A stretch of DNA of 9,338 bases, taken from assembly GCA_041493035.1 (NCBI GenBank), contig JBGPYB010000174.1, positions 1 through 9,338 on the forward strand. The letters are read 5' to 3'. A program made the translations under genes and the position numbers. The notes below the pieces were generated by a model. That model was not told where the DNA came from, searched no databases, and saw only the letters and a list, made by a program, of their open reading frames with translations. Source of the DNA: JBGPYB01 sp041493035 (lineage in GTDB: Bacteria > Acidobacteriota > Vicinamibacteria > Fen-336). Positions 1-6,071 of the stretch are shown piece after piece. Position 1 is the first letter of the stretch. Every line of letters starts with the position of its first letter.

Positions 1-1482
1 CTCAACACCATCCGCCTCGAAGGCCGGATGGAGCGCGACGAGTTCTTCGACCAGGCCGACGAGTTGGGAATCCTGATCATGCCCGGCTGGACCTGCTGCG
101 ACATGTGGGAGAAGTGGGACGACTGGAAGCCGGAGCATCACCGGATCGCGGGCGCCTCCATGGCCGACCAGGCGCGCCGCCTTCGGAATCACCCGAGCGT
201 CTTCGTCTGGCTCTACGGCAGCGACGGACCTCCACCGGAGGCCGTCGAAAAGATGTACCTTCAGGTGCTCAAGGAACACCGGTGGCCGAACCCGACCCTC
301 TCTTCGGCGTCCGAAAATCCGACGACCGTCACCGGAGCCTCGGGCGTGAAGATGCCCGGTCCCTACGAGTACGTCCCGCCCAACTACTGGCTGACCGACA
401 AGGAGGCGGGCGGCGCCCACGGCTACAACACCGAGACGAGCCCGGGGCCGGCGATCCCGCCCCTCGAAAGCCTGAAGCGCTTCATCCCGGCCGATCACCT
501 CTGGCCGATCGACGACGTCTGGAACTACCACGCCGGCGGCGAGCGCTTCACGACGATCAACGTCTTCGCGAACGGCGTCGACCGCCGGTACGGAAAGGCC
601 GAGAACCTCGAGGACTTCCTGCGCAAGGCGCAGGCCATGACCTACGAGGGGGAGCGGGCCATGTTCGAGGCGTACGGCCGCAACAAGTACGTCTCCACCG
701 GCGTCATCCAGTGGATGCTCAACAACGCGTGGCCCTCGATCATCTGGCACCTCTACGACTACTACCTGGTTCCCGCCGGCGGCTACTTCGGCACCAAGAA
801 GGCCTGCGAGCCCGTCCACGTGCAGTACTCGTATGACGACCATTCCGTGGCCGTGATCAACGGTCAGGACCGGCCTCTATCGGGGATGAAGGTCGCCGCC
901 AAGCTCTACTCGATCGACGCGAAAGAGATCGCGTCGCGAGAGGCGACACTGGATCTTCCGGCGGACAGCAGCACGAAAGCCTTCCCCCTCCCAACCGTCG
1001 CCCCCGAGACGAAGGCCTATTTTCTCCGGCTCCAGCTCCGGGACGGCGGCGGAAAGCTCACGAGCGACAACTTCTATTGGCTTTCGACGAAGCCCGACGT
1101 CCTCGATTGGGCTAAGAAGCAGGACACCGTCTACACACCGCAATCCGACTATGCGGATCTCTCGCCGCTCGGCGCTCTACCCAGGGTGGCGGTGACCGCC
1201 CATTCGCGAATGGAGGCCCAGGGCGCCGACGGTGTCGTCCGCGTCAGCCTCGAGAACCCGACCCCGAACATCGCCTTCATGGTGCGGGCCCGGCTCGCCA
1301 AAGGGAAGGGCGGCGAGGACGTCACCCCGATCTTCTGGGACGACAACTACGTTTCCCTTCTCCCGGGCGAGAAACGGGAGATCACGGGACACTACAGCAC
1401 GTCCCTCTCCGGCAGCGAAGGAGTCGTGGAAGTGGACGGCTGGAACGTCGTCGCCGGGCCGGCCGCCGTCGGGGCACCCTGA
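1..1482 (+). CDS. GH2 exo-beta-D-glucosaminidase-like hydrolase, C-terminal part (5' truncated by window)
   Basis: The reading frame is open from base 1, so the start lies upstream; 493 residues are visible. Together with the missing sugar-binding and immunoglobulin-like domains this would suit the roughly 850-900 residue exo-beta-D-glucosaminidases of glycoside hydrolase family 2. Counting from the ATG at base 28, the TIM-barrel part contains NHPSVFVWLYGSD, where Asp66 (223-225) sits at the acid/base position, and NTETSPGPAIP, where Glu136 (433-435) sits at the nucleophile position. From memory, CsxA uses Asp469 and Glu541, 72 residues apart; here the spacing is 70. The stretches FEAYGRN, GVIQWMLNNAWPS and HVQYSYDD also fit that subfamily. 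From about residue 265 on there are C-terminal beta-sandwich domains, including FWDDNYVSLLPGE. The known relatives release glucosamine from non-reducing ends of chitosan oligomers. An endo-beta-mannosidase-like specificity is the main alternative. A ROK kinase follows 42 nt downstream. Confidence 0.88.
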   Translation, partial: LNTIRLEGRMERDEFFDQADELGILIMPGWTCCDMWEKWDDWKPEHHRIAGASMADQARRLRNHPSVFVWLYGSDGPPPEAVEKMYLQVLKEHRWPNPTLSSASENPTTVTGASGVKMPGPYEYVPPNYWLTDKEAGGAHGYNTETSPGPAIPPLESLKRFIPADHLWPIDDVWNYHAGGERFTTINVFANGVDRRYGKAENLEDFLRKAQAMTYEGERAMFEAYGRNKYVSTGVIQWMLNNAWPSIIWHLYDYYLVPAGGYFGTKKACEPVHVQYSYDDHSVAVINGQDRPLSGMKVAAKLYSIDAKEIASREATLDLPADSSTKAFPLPTVAPETKAYFLRLQLRDGGGKLTSDNFYWLSTKPDVLDWAKKQDTVYTPQSDYADLSPLGALPRVAVTAHSRMEAQGADGVVRVSLENPTPNIAFMVRARLAKGKGGEDVTPIFWDDNYVSLLPGEKREITGHYSTSLSGSEGVVEVDGWNVVAGPAAVGAP

Positions 1483-1524
1483 CGGCGGGCTGATCCGCAT
1501 TCGAGCATACAATGCCCGCGAACC

Positions 1525-2553
1525 ATGGCTTCGCGAGACTCGTGGGTGGTCGTCGGCCTCGACAACGGCGGCAACAAGAACAACGCTACGGTTCTCGACG
1601 CCGCGGGTCGTTTCCTCGTGGATCAGCTCGTCGAGACGACGAGCCGCGTCCAGGAGGGCCCCGAGGTGGCGGTGGAAGCCCTGGCGCAGGCCTTCGACGG
1701 TATTCTGCAACGGACGGGCATCGCCCGATCGAGAGTCCGCTCCGTTGGCCTCGACACGCCGGGTCCCGCGAGCCCCGACGGCGTCATCTCAATGCAAGGG
1801 TCGACGAACTTCGCCCACCCCGGCTGGGGAGGCTTCGACGTTCGTGGCGCTCTCGCGGCGCGGTTGAACCTGCCGGTGGTCTATAACAACGACGGGAACG
1901 CCGCCGCTCTCTACGCCCACCATTCCTACTTCAGGGACGACGGGCCGCGGCGATCCTCCATCTCGGCCATCGTGGGAACGGGACTCGGCGGCGGCGTCAT
2001 CGAGGCGGGGCGCATCGTCAAGGGCGCAACGGGAATGGCCGCGGAGCTGGGCCACGTCCACATCCCCATGGCAGGGCTACTGGCCGAGGGGCAGCCCGTC
2101 CCCCACTGCAACTGCGGCTTCGACGGCGACGTGGAGAGCGTGGCTTCGCTCACGGCTATCGAGCACAACCTGTTGCCATACTGGCTGAAGCGCTTCGAGG
2201 GTCACGAGCTTGGCAAGGAAAAGTCCCTCGAGAGGGCCGCCAAGCTCGTGCGCGGGTACGGCGAGACAAAGGACCCGATGGCATTGAAGATCTTCGAGCA
2301 GCAGGCCATTGCGATCGGACGCTTGTTCACCATCGCGGCGAACTTCACCGACCCGAGCGCCTACTTCGTGGGCGGGGGCGTCGTCGAGGCGGCACCCGAG
2401 TTCCGGGACTGGTTCCTGGCGACCGTGCGCGAGAACGTGACGCTCCGCGACGAGCAGGCGCAGGCTGCTCGCTTTGCCCTCGTTCCCGATCGGGACATGG
2501 CGGGGGCGCGCGGAGCAGCGCTTGCCGCCATGGAGCCGCTCCAAGGGCGCTGA
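1525..2553 (+). CDS. ROK-family sugar kinase with atypical phosphate and zinc motifs
   Basis: This 342-residue protein has the length and fold signals of a ROK sugar kinase and no N-terminal helix-turn-helix, so it is not a ROK repressor. The N-terminal phosphate loop reads GLDNGGNKNNATVLD (residues 11-25), where most ROK kinases have DxGGTK. NNDGNAAA carries the likely catalytic base Asp123. GTGLGGG (151-157) is the second phosphate loop and ELGH (174-177) carries the usual sugar-binding Glu and His. The zinc motif, normally CxCGxxGCxE, reads CNCGFDGDVE (195-204), so the third cysteine is Asp202. The family transfers phosphate from ATP to hexoses such as glucose, glucosamine or N-acetylmannosamine in the cytoplasm. 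Lying 42 nt after the GH2 gene, it may phosphorylate the released sugar; glucosamine is an inference. No strong Shine-Dalgarno sequence precedes the ATG, but the protein begins at the normal distance from the phosphate loop. Confidence 0.88.
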   Translation: MASRDSWVVVGLDNGGNKNNATVLDAAGRFLVDQLVETTSRVQEGPEVAVEALAQAFDGILQRTGIARSRVRSVGLDTPGPASPDGVISMQGSTNFAHPGWGGFDVRGALAARLNLPVVYNNDGNAAALYAHHSYFRDDGPRRSSISAIVGTGLGGGVIEAGRIVKGATGMAAELGHVHIPMAGLLAEGQPVPHCNCGFDGDVESVASLTAIEHNLLPYWLKRFEGHELGKEKSLERAAKLVRGYGETKDPMALKIFEQQAIAIGRLFTIAANFTDPSAYFVGGGVVEAAPEFRDWFLATVRENVTLRDEQAQAARFALVPDRDMAGARGAALAAMEPLQGR

Positions 2554-2569
2554 GCCCGGGGGGGCGCTC

Positions 2570-3355
2570 GTGGGCGGGGTTCGGGCGGCGGCGCTCGTCG
2601 CGTCGGCAACGGCGACTCTCGCAGTGGTGAGCGCCGCGGACCCCGATCGAATGCGCAAGGAGACCCCGCGGATCGTCGCCGAATTCGAGGTGGGAGCCGT
2701 GAGTGACACGGAGGCCGCCGCCTTCGCGGAGCTGGCGGATCGAGGCGTAACAGATATTGAAGCGCTCGTCGGATCGAGCCTGCCCTCGGGGGCCCAGCGC
2801 ACCCAGCGCCTGCGATTCATCGTCCGCGACCGTGTAGGGATGTCGCGCACCTACGGTCACACCGTGCTTCTGCCCCTCGCAAGGGTGAAGACACGATCCG
2901 CTCCCTATCTCCACGAGACGGTTCATGCCCTCGTTCCGTCCCGTGGCGACACGGTCTGGCTGAGCGAAGGACTCGCCTGCTACCTGGAAAGCTGGGTGAG
3001 CGAGAACCGCGGGGGCTACGACGCCCGCGTCTTCACGCGCGCCGGCGACCATGGAATTCACGGGGCCGCGCGCCGCTATCTGTCGACCGATATGGGTCGA
3101 GCTGTACTGCCCTGGGTCGGAGGGCACGGGGAGCCGCCACGGCTCGAAGACGATCGCGACGGTGTGGCGCGACCCTTCTACGTCCTCTCCCAGTCGCTGA
3201 CCAGGTTCCTGGTGGACGGCCTGAGCGTGGGCGCCGTTGTGCGTCTGCTGACCTCGGGTGACGACGACTTCGTCCGCGTCACCGGCCGCTCCGCCGGGGA
3301 GTGGAAGGCCGATTGGTTGCGGTCTCTCCTGACCCCTGTCCCGACGGAGCGGTAG
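2570..3355 (+). CDS. Putative secreted HExxH metallopeptidase, peptidase MA-like
   Basis: I chose the GTG at 2570, giving 261 residues. From there the protein begins with a short hydrophobic stretch (AAALVASATATLAVVSA, residues 6-22) that ends in a plausible signal-peptidase site at VSA-A. The open frame extends back to 2474, but that would overlap the ROK gene by 80 nt and bury the signal sequence behind 32 residues. The catalytic signature is YLHETVHAL, with His115, Glu116 and His119. It is followed by VWLSEGLACYLES, where Glu133 fits the third zinc ligand, 18 residues after the first His. This HExxH plus WLxEGLA layout is typical of peptidase MA-like gluzincins. No other domain is recognisable and the substrate is unknown. 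It begins 16 nt after the ROK stop, with a G-rich stretch (about 2558-2564) that could serve as a weak ribosome site, so it may be co-transcribed with the ROK and GH2 genes. It could equally be unrelated to sugar use. Confidence 0.75.
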   Translation: MGGVRAAALVASATATLAVVSAADPDRMRKETPRIVAEFEVGAVSDTEAAAFAELADRGVTDIEALVGSSLPSGAQRTQRLRFIVRDRVGMSRTYGHTVLLPLARVKTRSAPYLHETVHALVPSRGDTVWLSEGLACYLESWVSENRGGYDARVFTRAGDHGIHGAARRYLSTDMGRAVLPWVGGHGEPPRLEDDRDGVARPFYVLSQSLTRFLVDGLSVGAVVRLLTSGDDDFVRVTGRSAGEWKADWLRSLLTPVPTER

Positions 3356-3372
3356 CCTCGTCACGCGGCAGC

Positions 3373-3560
3373 CTAGCGACCCAGGATCTCCTGGAACAGG
3401 GCCAGGGCGCGGTTTCGGCATCGTGCTCGTTCCCCGTGAGGCGGTAGGCAACTCGGAAGACCAGACGGCTGTGGCGCTCGACGAGGACGCGGAAGGCTTC
3501 CGTGTCCCCGCCGCGGGCTCGGGCCGCCGCCTCCGCGTCGCTCGTCTCCATCCGCTCCAT
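3373..3560 (-). pseudogene. Remnant of an ECF sigma-70 factor gene (region 2 only)
   Basis: From the ATG at 3560 the - strand encodes about 50 residues that read like the start of an ECF sigma factor. The part ARARGGDTEAFRVLVERHSR is followed by LVFRVAYRLTGNEHDAE, which covers regions 2.1 and 2.2 (core and -10 binding). After DAE (about 3411) the frame loses all similarity. A shifted frame then gives ALALFQEILGR and a stop at 3373, where LFQEIL resembles the usual QE motif of region 2.2. About 20 nt separate DAE from QE where about 9 are expected, so the gene carries at least one indel. Regions 2.3 to 4 are absent: the peptidase gene on the other strand ends at 3355. No clear Shine-Dalgarno sequence precedes the ATG. 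The frame itself stays open to 3279 and a gene caller may report a 93-residue protein there, but its last 43 residues look like noise. Confidence 0.6.
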
Positions 3561-3590
3561 GAGACGCGAGGCTACGCCCTTTGGTTAGCC

Positions 3591-3670
3591 CATGGCCAAC
3601 CCGCCAAGACACAAATCGGAGCCGCCTTGTAAGCGGTCCCTGGTCAACGAGTTGAAGCCCCTGGCCGTGA
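3591..3670 (+). pseudogene. Degenerate tRNA-Thr(UGU)-like cloverleaf
   Basis: The anticodon arm at 3621-3637 is perfect: five pairs (GCCGC with GCGGT, the outermost G-T) around the seven-base loop CTTGTAA, with T33, anticodon TGT at 3628-3630 and A37. The ends 3591-3598 (CATGGCCA) and 3662-3669 (TGGCCGTG) can pair over eight positions at the spacing expected of an acceptor stem. A three-pair D stem (3601-3603 with 3617-3619) is possible. The T arm is decayed: GTTGAAGCCC at 3651-3660 resembles GTTCGAATCCC with the C lost and T changed to G, and only three of five T-stem pairs survive. T8, the GG of the D loop and an encoded CCA end are missing. I read it as a dead or fragmentary tRNA gene, not a working one. 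A chance resemblance remains possible. Confidence 0.3.
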
Positions 3671-3700
3671 TCCGCTTCGACTGGGAGGCGGAGTAGACCT

Positions 3701-4039
3701 CTACCGCGCCGCTTCGACGGCCACCGCGGTGCCGTAGGCAAGAACCTCGGTTATTCCGGGAGCCACTTCGTTGGCGTCGTAGCGCATCCCGATGACGGCG
3801 TTCGCTCCGTGCTCGGCGGCATGCCGGAGCATGATTTCGAAGGCCTCTTCCCGGGCGTGCTCACACAGCTCTGTGTAGAGTGAGATATTGCCCCCGAAGA
3901 GCGCCTGTATCCCAGCGCCGATGTTGCCGATCACGCTCCGGGAGCGGACCGTGATTCCTCGCACGACGCCGAGGCTCCGCGCAATACGGTACCCTTCGAA
4001 CCCGAAGGTCGTCGTCACCCATTCCCGCTTCACGCTCAT
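3701..4039 (-). CDS. YbjQ/UPF0145 (DUF74) family protein
   Basis: This 112-residue protein matches the YbjQ family in length (about 105-110) and pattern. It starts with WVTTTFGFEGYRI and continues with GVVRGITVRSRSVIGNIGAG. It ends with the conserved GANAVIGMRYDA (residues 78-89) and a small strand-rich tail. Family members are soluble, probably oligomeric cytoplasmic proteins with no agreed biochemical role. The ATG is supported by a GGAGG at 4045-4049, five bases upstream. It lies 47 nt downstream of the large TPR/Sel1 gene on the same strand and could be the last gene of that transcript. The family is widespread and not tied to sugar metabolism, so the neighbourhood says little about its job. 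Confidence 0.9.
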   Translation of the reverse strand: MSVKREWVTTTFGFEGYRIARSLGVVRGITVRSRSVIGNIGAGIQALFGGNISLYTELCEHAREEAFEIMLRHAAEHGANAVIGMRYDANEVAPGITEVLAYGTAVAVEAAR

Positions 4040-4044
4040 CTGCG

Positions 4045-4049
4045 CCTCC
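4045..4049 (-). promoter_or_regulatory. Shine-Dalgarno sequence of the YbjQ gene
   Basis: On the - strand GGAGG lies five bases before the ATG at 4039, within a longer purine run (GAGAGGGAGG). It fixes this start. Confidence 0.75.
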
Positions 4050-4060
4050 CTCTCAGCATC

Positions 4061-4081
4061 GGCGGCTTCGTCCCCGCCGCC
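4061..4081 (-). other. GC-rich hairpin between the TPR/Sel1 gene and the YbjQ gene
   Basis: GGCGGC at 4061-4066 pairs perfectly with GCCGCC at 4076-4081 across a nine-base loop. It sits between the stop of the 648-residue protein (4087) and the Shine-Dalgarno of the YbjQ gene. No run of T follows on the - strand, so it is not a classical intrinsic terminator. It could be a weak attenuator or a 3'-end stabiliser. In DNA this rich in G+C it may also be coincidental. Confidence 0.25.
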
Positions 4082-4086
4082 TCACA

Positions 4087-6033
4087 CTATTTCAGTTGCT
4101 TCGCCATCGAGCAGGCGTCTTGTTCGCCACCCTCGCAGGCGCGGGCGAAGAGAGCCTTGGCCCGGGCCCGCTCCGCGGCGCTCGGCTTGCCGGCGTGGAG
4201 ATAGGCGAGCCGAGTGCATGCGGGAACGAAGCCGTCGTTGCAGAGCCCGTCGAGCGCGGCCGTAGCCTTCGGTTCGTCCTTCGTGAGGCCCTCACCGCGG
4301 GCCAGAGCCCAGGCATGCTGGACGCACGCCCGCTTGTCCCCCGCATCGCAGGCCCGCTCGACATAGCCGGCCGCCTTGGCCGCATCCTTGGCGACGCCAC
4401 GACCGTCCGAGTAGAGCCAGCCGAGATAGGCGCACGCCCCGGCCTGCTTCTCGCCACAGGCGCGCTCCAGGTCGGGCAGCATCTGGGCGCAGGCCGCGCC
4501 GTCGCCGGCCTGGCAAGCGCTGGTCTGCTTCTGGGACGTCTCGCGCTGCGCGCGCTCTTGCGCATAGCGCGTGCTGTCGGCCAGGAACAAGAGGAACCGC
4601 TCGGCGTTCGAACGCTCGTTGTCGTTGTCGGCGAGCCGCAAGCCCAGCTCGGCCGACTTTCGGGCTTCGTCGCCTCGGCCTCCCTTGTTGAGAGCGCGGG
4701 CTAGAGCGACCCGGTGATAGGACTCGCCCGGTTCGAGCACGACGGCGCGCTGCGCCTGGGCGAGTGCCGCCGGCCCGTCGCCCTGCTCGACCATCACCTC
4801 GGCCAGGTACGAGAAGGCGTAGGCATACGATCCGTTCAGCTCGATAGCCCGTTCGAGGCGCTGCCGCCGTGCGGCAAGCGCGGGCGCGTCGGCGTCCTGT
4901 GTCCACTCGAGTTGCGCCGCGCGGTAGTGGCTGTAGGCGCTCGTCGAACCGAGCTCGGTGGCGCGGGCATAGGCCTGTGTCGGCCGCGGTTTGTCCTTGT
5001 CCCGGTCTGCCAGCAGGCCCTCGGCGTCGTAGCTCAGGGGCGAGCGTGGATCAACGGTGCGGGCTTGCTGGATGGCGGCCTGGGCTTCGACTGGACGGCC
5101 CATAGCCACGTGCACGGCGGCCTGCAGGCCCGCGATCTCGGCCGGGGGCACGATGCGCGCGGCCGACCGGCCGCTCTCGAGGTTCGACTCGGTCCGGAGA
5201 CGCGCGTAGCTGAGGGTGGGTTTGGTCGCGTAGTCGGATAGCTGCCGCTGAAGGGCCGTCACGTCCCCGAAGGCCTCGGCCAGCGCCTGGTCCAGGGAGC
5301 GTCCCGCCAGCCAGAGTTGAATGAAGCGATCCAGTTGCGCGGCATGAACGCCGCGGTCGCCGAAGGAAAGGAAGTGCACAAGGACGTAGGACTGAGCGTC
5401 GAACACCTCGCGCTGGCTTTCCTTGAGGATCAGCGGGGAGTCGTCTCGCGCGCTCAGAATCTCCGGCAGCGACACCCGAGCGTTCTGGTTGAAATTCCGC
5501 AGCTCCCATGGCACGGGCTGCCCGATGAGGATCTCCTTGTCACGCACCGTAGTGTTGCCGAACACCTCGGCGAGCCCGTTCGACAGCCATGGCGGGAGCC
5601 GACGCTCGAGACTGGTCGAGAGAAGGAGCGTCAAGTAGCCCCGATAGAGGTTGAAGTTCGGGGTGACACTCGGGTCGTCTGGCCGGGAGTCCGTGCGAAG
5701 AAGCAGATACTCCCGGTCACCCACCCAAGCCGTTCCGGAGACGACGTGAATGCCGCCCTTGACCTCGTAGTAGCCGGGCGCCCACCGCTTCAGGGTACCG
5801 TCGTCCTTCAGGGCTAGAACGACGGTCGCTTTGCCCTGCGCGAGATGCGCCCAGTGCCACAGCTTCGCGTAGGCCGCTCGAACCTGCTCGAATTCCCCCG
5901 CCGTCTTTTGGGCAGTACCCTCGCCCGCGTTCGAGACCACGGTGAAATTCGGCGTCTTGACCTCGAGCCAGGTCTCAGCCGCGTCGGCGGTGCCGCTCCA
6001 CGCCAGCGCCACGAACGCCAGGAGCACTCGCAT
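4087..6033 (-). CDS. Secreted peptidase-MA-like pseudoenzyme with TPR and cysteine-rich Sel1 repeats
   Basis: The 648-residue protein begins with a signal peptide (hydrophobic to about residue 13, cleavage probably after TADA). Residues about 20-270 resemble the peptidase MA-like/DUF1570 domain: LPPWLSNGLAEVFGN at 146-160, EILIGQPVP, and the later AQSYVLVHFLSFGD. The sites that should carry zinc and catalysis are changed. Where relatives have HEYTH there is RGYLT (131-135), and the Glu of WLNEGLAE is Asn152. Residues about 300-470 form several TPRs, for example AYAFSYLAEVMVEQGDG and QRAVVLEPG. Residues 507-641 are Sel1-like repeats (YSDGRGVAKDAAKAAGY) with five cysteine pairs, 507/515, 526/534, 562/570, 598/606 and 633/641, each C-x7-C. 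There is no cysteine elsewhere in the protein. The pairing suggests disulfides, as in Helicobacter Hcp proteins, and hence export. The role is unknown; a protein-binding scaffold is likely. It starts 38 nt after the MDR dehydrogenase stop, with its own ribosome site. Confidence 0.85.
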   Translation of the reverse strand: MRVLLAFVALAWSGTADAAETWLEVKTPNFTVVSNAGEGTAQKTAGEFEQVRAAYAKLWHWAHLAQGKATVVLALKDDGTLKRWAPGYYEVKGGIHVVSGTAWVGDREYLLLRTDSRPDDPSVTPNFNLYRGYLTLLLSTSLERRLPPWLSNGLAEVFGNTTVRDKEILIGQPVPWELRNFNQNARVSLPEILSARDDSPLILKESQREVFDAQSYVLVHFLSFGDRGVHAAQLDRFIQLWLAGRSLDQALAEAFGDVTALQRQLSDYATKPTLSYARLRTESNLESGRSAARIVPPAEIAGLQAAVHVAMGRPVEAQAAIQQARTVDPRSPLSYDAEGLLADRDKDKPRPTQAYARATELGSTSAYSHYRAAQLEWTQDADAPALAARRQRLERAIELNGSYAYAFSYLAEVMVEQGDGPAALAQAQRAVVLEPGESYHRVALARALNKGGRGDEARKSAELGLRLADNDNERSNAERFLLFLADSTRYAQERAQRETSQKQTSACQAGDGAACAQMLPDLERACGEKQAGACAYLGWLYSDGRGVAKDAAKAAGYVERACDAGDKRACVQHAWALARGEGLTKDEPKATAALDGLCNDGFVPACTRLAYLHAGKPSAAERARAKALFARACEGGEQDACSMAKQLK

Positions 6034-6039
6034 TGTGTG

Positions 6040-6044
6040 CCTCC
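6040..6044 (-). promoter_or_regulatory. Shine-Dalgarno sequence of the TPR/Sel1 gene
   Basis: On the - strand GGAGG lies six bases before the ATG at 6033, in the 38-nt gap after the MDR dehydrogenase. It supports that start and independent translation of this gene from the same transcript. Confidence 0.75.
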
Positions 6045-6071
6045 AGGAATGGCGGGAGTGTACCAGGGGCC

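Noticed and set aside
1483..1524. Possible promoter or terminator between the GH2 and ROK genes
   Set aside because: The 42-nt gap shows no convincing hairpin with a T run and no clear -35/-10 pair.
2474..2569. ATG at 2474 as the start of the peptidase
   Set aside because: It would overlap the ROK gene by 80 nt and place 32 charged residues in front of the signal-like hydrophobic stretch.
3671..3692. Hairpin TCCGC/GCGGA with a 12-base loop just after the tRNA-like element
   Set aside because: Only five pairs, a large loop and no T run on either strand, so it is not supported as a terminator for the YbjQ gene.
4096..4704. Long + strand open frames opposite the TPR/Sel1 gene and similar frames opposite the dehydratase, SDR and MDR genes
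   Set aside because: They are the high-GC antisense shadows of well-supported genes and show no recognisable domain or ribosome site.
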